Below are positions 56,109-64,000 of a stretch of DNA of 64,000 nt, one piece after another (the stretch's first letter is position 1; every line of letters starts with the position of its first letter). The stretch is from Nostoc sp. PCC 7524 (GTDB taxonomy: Bacteria; Cyanobacteriota; Cyanobacteriia; Cyanobacteriales; Nostocaceae). Location: positions 6,521,501 to 6,585,500 of the forward strand of contig NC_019684.1 of the NCBI RefSeq assembly GCF_000316645.1, read 5' to 3'. Both the position numbers and the translations under genes were made by a program. A model generated the notes under the pieces. That model had not been told where the DNA came from and ran no database searches. It saw only the letters and a list, made by a program, of their open reading frames with translations.

Positions 56109-56476
56109 TACCCTTGCCTCAAGTTTATCCTATAGGTTCTACGTTAGAGCCATGTTTGGCTGGCAGACAATTTCTCAATATTTTTGCAAGCTTTGTAATA
56201 TCACGTTACAATTGTGTCTTTTTGTTACCAAATGTAATTTCTAGATGATTTTTGTTCGAGCTAAAGCTATGTAGTCTAAATCACTAATGTAGTTTAATTC
56301 CAGAGGCGATCGCTCTCCAAAACCTATGCTCTGAAATAATAAATCCCTTCTGCCTAGCCTTGCGGCAACGCTTCCGCGAACTGCCCTCTGCCCTCTGCCT
56401 TTCTTTGATAATAAAATCCCCCTCTAATGGCAATAAAGGGGGATGATGGCTAAAGGGTCAAAGGAAATCAAAAATT
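56109..56476. other. Spacer with dispersed repeat and psaB terminator
   Basis: Holds a CTGCCCTCTGCC-type repeat at about 56347-56410 (related to 30957-31025) and the psaB terminator. No gene is seen. Confidence 0.55.
56410..56444 (-). terminator. Terminator of psaB
   Basis: On the minus strand ATCCCCC (56444-56438) pairs with GGGGGAT (56422-56416), followed by a TTTTATT run. It lies 33 bp after the psaB stop codon. Confidence 0.75.
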
Positions 56477-58705
56477 TTATCCGAATTTACCGGCGGTTGC
56501 GGCTATGAGGAAGGCGGCATAGGTCAAGACGTAACCAACGGTGAAGTGTGCTAGACCGACTAACCAACCTTGAACAATTGACATAGCCACGGGTTTATCT
56601 TTCCAACGTACCAAGTTGGCTAATGGTGTGCGTTCATGCGCCCAAACCAGGGTTTCGATTAACTCTTGCCAGTAACCACGCCAGCTAATCAAGAACATGA
56701 AACCAGTCGCCCAAACTAGGTGTCCAAAGAGGAACATCCACGCCCATACAGAGAGGTTACTTGTACCGTAGGGGTTATAGCCATTGATTAACTGTGCAGA
56801 GTTAGCCCAAAGGTAATCACGCAACCAACCCATCAAATATGTAGAGTTTTCATTGAACTGGGCTACATTACCCTGCCAAATACCTAAATGCTTCCAATGC
56901 CAATAAAATGTCACCCAACCCAAGAGGTTCAGCATCCAGAAAAAGGCGAGGAAGAAGGTTTGTTCCCAAGCGGAAGTTTGACAAGTACCACCCCGGCCTG
57001 GTCCATCACAGGGAAAGGTGAAGCCGAAGTCTTTTTTATCGGGCATTAATTTACTACCACGGGCATCTAATGCACCTTTCACACAAATTAGTGTAGTAGT
57101 ATGCAGACCTAGGGCGATCGCATGGTGAACTAAGAAATCACCAGGGCCAATAGTCAAGAACAGAGAGTTAGTACCAGCATTAATTGCATCTAACCAACCT
57201 GGTAGCCAAACATTGCCATGATTGGGATAGGCTGTAAAAGCAATACTATCTGGATTAGATAACAGAGTATCCATGCCATACAGCAGTTTACCGTGAGCAG
57301 CTTGGATAAATTGAGCAAACACAGGCTCAATCAAAATCTGCTTCTCTGGTGTACCGAAGGCAACCACCACGTCGTTGTGAACGTATAACCCCAGTGTATG
57401 GAAACCTAGGAATAACGACACCCAACTTAAGTGAGAGATAATCGCCTCTTTATGCTGGAGGACGCGATCAAGGACATTCCCTCGGTTTTGTTCTGCGTCA
57501 TAGTCCCTAACCCAGAAAATCCCCGCGTGGGCAAATGCCCCAATCATCAAGAACCCGGCAATATATTGATGGTGCGTATATAGCGCCGCTTGAGTGGTGT
57601 AGTCCTTAGCTATGAAGGCATAAGGCGGTAAGGAGTACATATGCTGCGCTACCAAGGAAGCTGCTGTTCCTAAAGCTGCCAGGTGAATACTTAACTGGAA
57701 ATGCAGAGAGTTGTTATAGGTATCATAAAGCCCGTGGTGGGGCAGGTTGAACTGACCTTCAGTGCGGAGTCCAAAGAAATTTCTGGCGTTAAGCATTTCT
57801 TTGATACTGTGACCGATACCGAAGTTAGTGCGGTACATATGACCGGCGATAATGAAGATGACTGCGATCGCTAAATGGTGATGCGCCATATCAGTCAACC
57901 ACAGAGATTCTGTCTGGGGATGGAAACCACCCAAAAAAGTCAAAATCGCCGTTCCTGAACCTTGAGCAGTTCCGAATAGATGCCCTGGTGTATCTGGATT
58001 TTGAGCATACACGCCCCAATTACCCGTCCAGAAGGGTGTTAAACCAGCTGGATGAGGTAAAGTCGTCAGAAAATTATTCCAGCCAACATGAACCCCCCGT
58101 GATTCAGGAATTGCAACGTGGATTAAATGACCAGCCCAAGCCAAAGAACTAACACCAAATAAACCTGCCAAGTGGTGATTTAAACGAGGTTCAGCACTCT
58201 TAAACCAAGTTAAACTCGGACGGAATTTGGGCTGTAGGTGTAACCAACCGGCAAACAGAAACAATGCCGCCAATAATAGCAGGAACACTGAACCAATGTA
58301 CAAATCATTATTGGTTCGCATCCCAATGGTGTACCACCAATGATAGACACCAGAGTAAGCAATGTTAACTGGGTAGTTAGCACCGCCTTGGCTAAAAGCT
58401 TCTACAGCTGGTTTACCAAAATGAGGGTCCCAAATCGCATGGGCAATGGGACGAATATGTAAGGGATCTCTAATCCACTGTTCAAAGTTACCTTGCCAAG
58501 CGACGTGGAACAATAAGCTAGAAGCCCAAAGGAAAATGATAGCTACGTGACCGAAGTGAGTAGCAAAGATTTTCTGATATAAATTTTCCTCTGTCATCCC
58601 ATCATGGCTTTCAAAGTCATTACCTTGAGCCATTGCATACCAAATACGCCGCGTAGTTGGATCTTGAGCAAGATCCTGGCTAAATTTAGGATATTTCGCT
58701 GCCAT
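56477..58705 (-). CDS. psaB: Photosystem I P700 apoprotein A2 (PsaB), stand-alone copy
   Basis: A 742-residue protein with eleven membrane helices. [12 protein letters not shown] (near 566-577) carries the two cysteines that ligate the FX iron-sulfur cluster, and [22 protein letters not shown] includes the P700 histidine. The usual PsaB start (ATKFPKFSQDL) reads [16 protein letters not shown] here. Unlike the usual psaA-psaB operon, no psaA lies upstream. Several regions differ from typical PsaB (for example [20 protein letters not shown] in a loop near 310-335, and Cys in [11 protein letters not shown]), so it is probably a second, diverged copy (psaB2-type). A specialised PSI role, perhaps in heterocysts, is inference. 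Confidence 0.92.
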   Translation of the reverse strand: MAAKYPKFSQDLAQDPTTRRIWYAMAQGNDFESHDGMTEENLYQKIFATHFGHVAIIFLWASSLLFHVAWQGNFEQWIRDPLHIRPIAHAIWDPHFGKPAVEAFSQGGANYPVNIAYSGVYHWWYTIGMRTNNDLYIGSVFLLLLAALFLFAGWLHLQPKFRPSLTWFKSAEPRLNHHLAGLFGVSSLAWAGHLIHVAIPESRGVHVGWNNFLTTLPHPAGLTPFWTGNWGVYAQNPDTPGHLFGTAQGSGTAILTFLGGFHPQTESLWLTDMAHHHLAIAVIFIIAGHMYRTNFGIGHSIKEMLNARNFFGLRTEGQFNLPHHGLYDTYNNSLHFQLSIHLAALGTAASLVAQHMYSLPPYAFIAKDYTTQAALYTHHQYIAGFLMIGAFAHAGIFWVRDYDAEQNRGNVLDRVLQHKEAIISHLSWVSLFLGFHTLGLYVHNDVVVAFGTPEKQILIEPVFAQFIQAAHGKLLYGMDTLLSNPDSIAFTAYPNHGNVWLPGWLDAINAGTNSLFLTIGPGDFLVHHAIALGLHTTTLICVKGALDARGSKLMPDKKDFGFTFPCDGPGRGGTCQTSAWEQTFFLAFFWMLNLLGWVTFYWHWKHLGIWQGNVAQFNENSTYLMGWLRDYLWANSAQLINGYNPYGTSNLSVWAWMFLFGHLVWATGFMFLISWRGYWQELIETLVWAHERTPLANLVRWKDKPVAMSIVQGWLVGLAHFTVGYVLTYAAFLIAATAGKFG

Positions 58706-59108
58706 GTATTTTAATCACATCCTTTTCAAACACTCAACCAATTTGCTATTGCTCATGAGCTAGCACCTCTACGCGGAAGTCAAAAGTTAAAAGAATAAAT
58801 AGTAGATTTATTTCCGCCGTGCTGTACTAGCAACCATTTGCGATTGAGTTACCACGTTTTGAATTTGCTTAATAGAGACGGTGACGTTTATAAGGCTTAG
58901 TTCAAGTAATTACATTTCTAGACACTGTGATGTAATTCGTCTCTATAGAAGTAATAAACAAACTAATTACTACTACTTCCATCACACTATAGAGAGAGAT
59001 TACGATTAATTTTATTTGTAGTCTTGTATACGCTTAAAATCCAAAGGTTTAAACCAATACCAGTATCACTTCAACACATGAGATGCGTGACATTAATAAG
59101 GTTATATT
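58706..59108. promoter_or_regulatory. psaB upstream region with NtcA-like site and inverted repeat
   Basis: AATTACAT/ATGTAATT (about 58911-58941) is an 8-bp inverted repeat. GTA-GTCTTGTA-TAC (59018-59031) matches GTAN8TAC, but the nearest TAN3T on the psaB strand is 26 bases away rather than 20-24, so it is weak. The psaB leader is long, about 300 bp or more. Confidence 0.35.
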
Positions 59109-59327
59109 TTAGGGATTGATGAAACCGTAGTAAATGGCAGCAATGAAGAAAAAGGATGAGAAAAAAAGCATAAAAATGCTCCGCACCAAGAAGGAGAATA
59201 CGTTTTTTTCTGTGATGTGTATTTTTTCAAAAATACTAGATTTTAAAGATTTTTTACTGTGGTCAACTTGATATTGACTGGAGGATATTTCCACCTCATC
59301 TATTATGGATTTATCTTGGGGTTTCAT
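59109..59327 (-). CDS. Small membrane protein with PsaX-like C-terminus
   Basis: A 72-residue protein. A hydrophilic N-terminal ~45 residues (MKPQDKSIIDEVEISSSQYQ...) leads to one transmembrane helix (about 48-68) ending FFFIAAIYYGFINP. That ending resembles the tail of PsaX, the small single-helix PSI subunit of cyanobacteria (NFLVAAYYFHII-type). The extra N-terminus is not found in PsaX. It lies immediately upstream of the stand-alone psaB on the same strand. A PSI association is inferred from both. Confidence 0.6.
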   Translation of the reverse strand: MKPQDKSIIDEVEISSSQYQVDHSKKSLKSSIFEKIHITEKNVFSFLVRSIFMLFFSSFFFIAAIYYGFINP

Positions 59328-59624
59328 AAACTTTTGCTCACATTTATGTGGCTATCTTATTGTTATATTTCCCAAAATAAATTTTTGATTACATCATTCT
59401 TTAGGACTACCTTGGTTAAACTTTGACTTTTGCTCAGGGGTTACTCAGAGTAAAGTTATTATGTAATTGTGAACACAGATTGTTTTAGTTAATTATCAGC
59501 CTGTAAGATGTAGCCTCATGCACGCCGAAAATTAATTTAAAAACCTTTCATTCGACAGAGGTTTAAGTTAATAGCAGCAATTACCGTGCAGATTAAGGAA
59601 TTGTTAACTGAAATTAATTTATTT
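59328..59624. other. Divergent spacer
   Basis: Separates the PsaX-like gene from ndhI. AT-rich, no clear motif seen beyond the possible in-frame GTG at 59586 for ndhI. Confidence 0.35.
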
Positions 59625-60221
59625 ATGTTTAAATTTCTACAAGAAGTAAGTGATTACATCCAAAATTCATTTTTAGCAGGTAAATATATAGGGCAAGGAC
59701 TATCGGTAACATTTGACCATATGAGCCGTCGTCCAATTACTGTCCAATATCCCTATGAAAAACTAATTCCCTCCGAGCGTTTCCGAGGGCGAATTCACTT
59801 TGAATTTGATAAGTGCATCTCTTGTGAAGTTTGTGTGCGTGTGTGTCCGATTAATTTGCCGGTAGTTGATTGGGAATTTGATCAAATCAACAAAAAGAAA
59901 AAACTTAATCACTACAGTATCGATTTTGGAGTCTGTATTTTCTGCGGTAACTGTGTGGAATACTGCCCAACCAACTGCATATCCTTCACTGAAGAATACG
60001 ACATCTGCACATACGATCGCCACGAATTGAACTACGACAATGTAGCGATGGGAAGATTACCTTATAAGGTAACGAATGATCCGATGGTCACACCACTGAG
60101 AGAATTAGTGTACTTGCCAAAGGGAGTATTTAACCCTCACGGAGTCCCTGATGATGCTCATCGATCTGGTAGATTACCATCTGAAATTTTAGAAAATGAT
60201 TCAGACAATACTAATACCTAA
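59625..60221 (+). CDS. ndhI: NDH-1 subunit I (NdhI), stand-alone copy
   Basis: About 198 residues from the ATG at 59625 ([11 protein letters not shown], matching the family start MLKFLKQVGDY); a GTG at 59586 would add 13 residues. It has two ferredoxin-type 4Fe-4S motifs, [12 protein letters not shown] and [12 protein letters not shown], with the Rx5[10 protein letters not shown] lead and a [15 protein letters not shown] ending. NdhI carries clusters N6a/b in photosynthetic NDH-1, passing electrons from ferredoxin toward plastoquinone. It is alone here, whereas ndhI normally sits in ndhA-I-G-E, so a second, specialised copy is likely. Confidence 0.9.
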   Translation: MFKFLQEVSDYIQNSFLAGKYIGQGLSVTFDHMSRRPITVQYPYEKLIPSERFRGRIHFEFDKCISCEVCVRVCPINLPVVDWEFDQINKKKKLNHYSIDFGVCIFCGNCVEYCPTNCISFTEEYDICTYDRHELNYDNVAMGRLPYKVTNDPMVTPLRELVYLPKGVFNPHGVPDDAHRSGRLPSEILENDSDNTNT

Positions 60222-60301
60222 TTATACAAACATATGCAGTTCTTAGTAACTGAATTCAAAAAGTAGCCAAATATTGCCAATTCCAGAGAATATTTAAGCA
60301 G

Positions 60302-60898
60302 ATGAAATTACTAAAAGACAATTCTACTAAACAGTTTACCAAACTGGTGGGTATAGTTGGAGCGAGTGTAGCGATCGCAGTTACTCTTTATCCCCAAATC
60401 AACCAGCCAGCAACAGCTAAAACAATCACTCAAAATCCGCCATCAGAGACTACTAACCCACAAAACCAGCTAAATCAAATTGATAAGTTATTTGTACTCG
60501 AAGCGACTCAAGCCGGAATTGCAGAAATCGAAATGGCAAAACTAGCATTACAAAAGTCTCAGAATAATAGCATTAGACAGTATGCCCAGCAGATGATCAA
60601 AGATCATACAGATGCTAATCAAGAATTAACCCAGTTAGCCACCCAAAAAGGTATTACTCCCCCAACTAATACAAGTCCCAGATATCAAGCTATAATTGCC
60701 CAACTATCACAATTATCCGATGCCAATTTTGACCAAGCGTATAAAGACGAAGCTGGCATTAATGGACATATGGAAAATCTGATTATTCATAGCCGACAAA
60801 TACAGCTAGGCCAAGACCAAGACTTGAAAGCCCTTGCAGCCAAAAACATCCGCCTCATAGATGCACACTTGCAAATGATTGATGCGCTATCAAAGTAG
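60302..60898 (+). CDS. DUF4142 exported protein
   Basis: A 198-residue protein. An N-terminal signal/anchor (about 14-35) is followed by a four-helix, ferritin-like DUF4142 domain (about 55-198) with DKLFVLEATQAGIAEIEMAKLAL and a QMIKDHTDANQEL helix. Proteins of this family are periplasmic and of unknown role. Two hairpins follow the stop codon (60911-60980). Confidence 0.85.
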   Translation: MKLLKDNSTKQFTKLVGIVGASVAIAVTLYPQINQPATAKTITQNPPSETTNPQNQLNQIDKLFVLEATQAGIAEIEMAKLALQKSQNNSIRQYAQQMIKDHTDANQELTQLATQKGITPPTNTSPRYQAIIAQLSQLSDANFDQAYKDEAGINGHMENLIIHSRQIQLGQDQDLKALAAKNIRLIDAHLQMIDALSK

Positions 60899-60910
60899 TA
60901 TGAAGTATAG

Positions 60911-60980
60911 AACAGATAGGTTGTTATCTGTTATCGGTCATAAAAAGCCAAATTAACTCTCTTATATTCATAAGAGAGTT
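60911..60980. terminator. Paired hairpins between convergent genes
   Basis: AACAGATA/TATCTGTT (60911-60932) and AACTCTCTTA/TAAGAGAGTT (60955-60980) form 8- and 10-bp perfect stems. They probably terminate both the DUF4142 gene and the porin gene. Confidence 0.7.
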
Positions 60981-61008
60981 GAATTAGTTAATTCTGAGCA
61001 GCTAGTCC

Positions 61009-62754
61009 CTAGAATCGGAATGTAGTCCGAACAACACCTGTATAGATGGTATCGTTATTACTGTTATGTTCTGGGTTAAATATGACAATTAACCCTGGTG
61101 TAATCGAGATATTACTATTAACTTGGTAGCGATACAGAGCTTCTAAATGGAAAGATGTATCTGTATCTTCACGCCGAGCAGTAGTAGGAGTTATAACAGC
61201 AGGGCCAAAGTCATTACTGCTAACTTTTGGTGGTTGTCCAAAAATTAACCCGCCCAAATTCCCCTTTTTACCCAAGTCGGGAAAAGCTAAAGTTACAGCC
61301 CAATTCCAAATGTCTGCTTGATCACCACGATTCACATTTGTACCAGAACTAACCTCAGCGATCGCTTGAGTATATCCCACCCATCCAGAAAGAATAAATT
61401 GGGGATTGAAAATATAGCTAGTTTGTAAACCGTAATGGTTGGCGGAAGTCGCAACCCCAGCACCAAAGGGAGTATTAGCAAAGGTACTACCATAAGCACC
61501 AGAAACCGTCACATCTCCAGCCCCACCACTCAGGTAAGAATGGGCATAGCTTAAACCCAGAGTAAAGTTTTTATTTGGTCGGAATTCTAACTGCGCCAAT
61601 GCTCCATAACTACCATCAAATAAGCCTCTACCAGGTGTAGGCTCATTGCCTCGTCTAGCAATATATCCCCCCGACAAGGTGACAGCATCACTCAACTTAA
61701 AAATAGCACTGATTCCTGAACCTATATTACTCCCAGAACCAGTGTTACTGGCGCGATAAATGGGAGAGAAGCGACCAAACCGTGAAATTGCACCGGTGGG
61801 AGCTGATGCTAACAGAGGGTTAATCGTATTGAAGTTATCGTAAAACTCCCCACCAATGGCATCAATAATGACATTGAGTCTCTCACCTACAGGAAAGCGA
61901 TAGAATAACTTACCTAACTGAACACTGTTATCCAAGTTATTAGTTGAGTCCCACCCTAAGCGACTCATATTAGTGCCTGTAACTGGAGCATTAAAAGCTG
62001 TGGTGTTGGTAGCTTCTAGACGAGCAAACAAGCGGTCTTTGCCAGTAAAGCTAGAGACTAAATTTAAGCGGACGCGATCGCTAAAAATAGCATTATCTTG
62101 TAGATCCCTACCTGCGGCTCCATAGGCGTTAGCTCTAGCATTTTCTCGCGCAGTTCCCGCCGGTTGAGCATTAATAGTTCGCCATTGATCAGAGTTTAAA
62201 GCTCTATCTCCACCAAACACACTCCCCAGAGTCAAAATTACCTCTGCATTCAACTTGGTAGTGGCAGAAAATTGTTGACTTTCTAAGGTTGCGGTACGTC
62301 CTTCTAAAGCATCAACTCTTCCTCTGAGTTCTGTTAATCCTTCTGCGAACTCTTCTTGCAATCTTTGCAGGGTGGCTAAGTCTTCTTTAGTAACTAAATC
62401 CGCCGTGCTTGTCCCAATCAGTTCGTTAATCCGATTCAAGCAAGCATTCAACCCAGCCGCAAACTCATAGCGAGTCATAGCGCGATTACCCCGGAAAGTG
62501 CTGTTGGGATATCCAGCGATACAACCATAACGCTCAACTAACGATTGCAACGCTTGGAAAGCCCAATCTGTCGGTTGCACATCAGATAGTTGCGAAACAG
62601 ATGTCATCTGACTCATCGATGAGTTATCACCTACATCTTTTTGTGTTTTAACGTCTCCTGCTACCGGAGATGCTGATACAACTTGAGCCATGATCACATT
62701 CACTCCCAGCAGCATCGGAGCGACATACAAAGACTTCCATACCATGTTTGACAT
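61009..62754 (-). CDS. Iron-uptake porin (SLH domain + OprB-like barrel)
   Basis: About 581 residues from the ATG at 62754 (MSNMVWKSLYVAP), which has GAGG upstream; the TTG at 62784 lies in the operator and is rejected. A signal peptide is followed by an SLH domain (about 60-115, VQPTDWAFQALQSLVERYGCIAGYPNSTFRGNRAMTRYEFA), a coiled coil (about 130-165) and a beta barrel to the C-terminal Phe. This is the common cyanobacterial outer-membrane porin, many members being annotated for iron uptake. Divergent from the ModA-like gene with operator-like palindromes between. Confidence 0.92.
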   Translation of the reverse strand: MSNMVWKSLYVAPMLLGVNVIMAQVVSASPVAGDVKTQKDVGDNSSMSQMTSVSQLSDVQPTDWAFQALQSLVERYGCIAGYPNSTFRGNRAMTRYEFAAGLNACLNRINELIGTSTADLVTKEDLATLQRLQEEFAEGLTELRGRVDALEGRTATLESQQFSATTKLNAEVILTLGSVFGGDRALNSDQWRTINAQPAGTARENARANAYGAAGRDLQDNAIFSDRVRLNLVSSFTGKDRLFARLEATNTTAFNAPVTGTNMSRLGWDSTNNLDNSVQLGKLFYRFPVGERLNVIIDAIGGEFYDNFNTINPLLASAPTGAISRFGRFSPIYRASNTGSGSNIGSGISAIFKLSDAVTLSGGYIARRGNEPTPGRGLFDGSYGALAQLEFRPNKNFTLGLSYAHSYLSGGAGDVTVSGAYGSTFANTPFGAGVATSANHYGLQTSYIFNPQFILSGWVGYTQAIAEVSSGTNVNRGDQADIWNWAVTLAFPDLGKKGNLGGLIFGQPPKVSSNDFGPAVITPTTARREDTDTSFHLEALYRYQVNSNISITPGLIVIFNPEHNSNNDTIYTGVVRTTFRF

Positions 62755-62778
62755 TTGCCTCACACCTGAACAACTTGT

Positions 62779-62795
62779 TACCAACCTAGTTGGTA
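62779..62795. promoter_or_regulatory. Palindrome TACCAAC-CTA-GTTGGTA
   Basis: A perfect 7-bp dyad about 25 bp upstream of the porin start. A second, nearly identical copy lies at 62919-62935, and a half site (TACCAACC) abuts the ModA-like ATG at 63062. Confidence 0.6.
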
Positions 62796-62918
62796 TAAAA
62801 ATAAATTAATATACATTATTAGCTGTAAAAAGTAGTTTTTGCTACTAATTTACATAGAGAGATATTTTTGATGCGATCGCTCAATTGTTGCCATTCTCTG
62901 ACTTAATGGATTGATTTA

Positions 62919-62935
62919 TACCAACCTAATTGGTA
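62919..62935. promoter_or_regulatory. Palindrome TACCAACCTAATTGGTA
   Basis: The same dyad as at 62779-62795 with one change, roughly halfway between the two divergent starts. Paired sites suggest an operator for a dimeric regulator. Confidence 0.55.
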
Positions 62936-63069
62936 AAGTATTGAAGTCTATCAAATAACCTGTGTTCCTTCTCAGACAGGGCTTTAAATCTCAGATTAAT
63001 TACTACTTGAGTGTTATTCACCAGAAAATCAAGCAGTAGTTATGAATATTGCGTGATCATATACCAACC

Positions 63070-64000
63070 ATGAAAAAGCAGTTTTGTGCCTTTTCATTGA
63101 TAGCTTGTGCTGTCAATGTTACATTACCAACCCCAGTATTTGCCGTTACTTTATATGGTGCTGGTAGTTTGCGAAATAGCCTCACGGAAGTAACACAAGC
63201 TTTTACAGCAGAGTATGGCATTCCTGTAACTACATACTTTGGACCTTCAGGTTTGACGCGAGCCAAAATAGAAGATGAATTATCTAGCAATGTTAAAACC
63301 GCAGATGTCTTTGCCAGTGCTGATTTAGGAAATCCCCAACAACTATTTCAACAAGGGTTGAGTCATCCTGTCCAAAATTTCACTAGCAATCGTATGGTTG
63401 CTGTTGTCAAACCAGGGTTAGCTGGCGTGACATCAAATAACCTCTTGGACTTCCTGCTTAATCCCAACATCAAAATAGGCACATCAACACCACTAGCTGA
63501 TCCTTCTGGAGACTACGCCTGGCAGATATTCGAGAAAGCCGATGTGATTCAACCAGGTAGTTCTCAAATTCTCAAAGACAAAGCCTTGCAATTAGTAGGT
63601 GGGAATCCCTCTGCACCACCAGTCCCCACTGGAGAAAATAATCTCCTTTACTTCCTGAAAACAAATCCAACGGCAGATATTTTCTTAGCCTATTACACCA
63701 GTGGTAAAACTGCTCAAGAACTAGAAGCAGGCCAGGATTTACAAATAGTAGAGTTACCTGATTATTTAGCTACTAAAGCTGATTATGGTTTAACTATATT
63801 GAAAAATGCTAATCCCGACGGTGAGAAATTAGCTGCATATATTCTCTCACCAAAAGGGCAATCAATTCTAGCGAAGTATGGATTTAGTAGTCCTTCTACC
63901 TCTATTCCAGAACATCAGAGTGCGTATGGTACTGTACTAGCTTTAAGTGTGGCTTTTGCCATTCATAAAAAGTTATCTGTTACTAAAAAATCAACGGTTA
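63070..64000 (+). CDS. ModA-like molybdate/solute-binding protein with PEP-CTERM-like tail (3' partial)
   Basis: The frame runs from the ATG at 63070 off the right edge without a stop. It encodes a signal peptide (MKKQFCAFSLIACAVNVTLP, cleavage after VFA) and a substrate-binding domain with LYGAGSLRN, FGPSGLTRAKIEDE, KTADVFASADLG, ADPSGDYAWQIFEKA and NILFL-like segments, fitting the ModA family. After residue 283 comes SIPEHQSAYG, a hydrophobic helix TVLALSVAFAIH and KK, which resembles a PEP-CTERM sorting signal. Such a tail is unusual on ModA. Confidence 0.82.
   Translation, partial: MKKQFCAFSLIACAVNVTLPTPVFAVTLYGAGSLRNSLTEVTQAFTAEYGIPVTTYFGPSGLTRAKIEDELSSNVKTADVFASADLGNPQQLFQQGLSHPVQNFTSNRMVAVVKPGLAGVTSNNLLDFLLNPNIKIGTSTPLADPSGDYAWQIFEKADVIQPGSSQILKDKALQLVGGNPSAPPVPTGENNLLYFLKTNPTADIFLAYYTSGKTAQELEAGQDLQIVELPDYLATKADYGLTILKNANPDGEKLAAYILSPKGQSILAKYGFSSPSTSIPEHQSAYGTVLALSVAFAIHKKLSVTKKSTV

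Overview
The window comes from a filamentous, heterocyst-type cyanobacterium (Nostoc/Anabaena group). The evidence is a PsaB, an NdhI, a CpcT phycobilin lyase, HemJ, DUF1824 and iron-uptake-porin proteins, abundant GCGATCGC (HIP1) octamers, heptanucleotide intergenic repeats and kinase/WD40 proteins. Species-level placement is inference.

Left part (1-15.1 kb): one giant secreted/surface protein, open at the left edge. It carries a VWA domain split by about 5.3 kb of pre-peptidase-C-like repeats, then nine cadherin-like (He_PIG) repeats, about forty YD (RHS) repeats, an RHS core and a short variable tip with a possible PD-(D/E)XK nuclease motif. About 2.2 kb of the repeat region is duplicated almost perfectly in tandem. 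An ankyrin protein lies convergently and overlaps its stop codon.

15-32 kb: small hypotheticals, a possible CcmS-like protein, an ABC exporter that has lost its Walker A through an in-frame deletion, a prohibitin-type SPFH protein, DUF1824, an ABC-F ATPase, a pentapeptide protein, purT, a PemK/MazF toxin-antitoxin pair beside a stop-interrupted YgiT zinc-finger remnant, a kinase with 14 WD40 repeats, a two-gene nonsense-mutated remnant, a DUF2007 protein and a second Ser/Thr kinase.

32-47.6 kb: a 107-residue protein behind a textbook NtcA class II promoter; a copper/heavy-metal locus (P1B ATPase, small membrane protein, MerR regulator, and a MerR-type operator); hemJ; tRNA-Cys; a CpdA-like phosphodiesterase; cpcT; a TPR protein; an SDR plus GMC oxidoreductase pair; an Orn/Lys/Arg decarboxylase; and a DUF262 plus RiboL-PSP-HEPN-like two-gene module that looks like defence or toxin biology.

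47.6-64 kb: housekeeping genes (ychF, murG, sdhA) mixed with a DUF433/DUF5615 toxin-antitoxin-like module bracketed by about 50-bp direct repeats. A photosynthesis island follows: a psaB without psaA, a small protein whose C-terminus resembles PsaX, and an ndhI outside the usual ndhA-I-G-E operon. These look like alternative PSI/NDH-1 subunits. The window closes with a DUF4142 protein, an iron-uptake porin and a divergent ModA-like binding protein with a PEP-CTERM-like tail, with palindromic TACCAAC sites between the last two.

Intergenic spaces are rich in dispersed repeats: heptamer runs, GACGCACC hairpins, and a 35-bp element present both in a spacer and inside the giant gene. All functional calls rest on reading the sequence and family knowledge; no searches were run.
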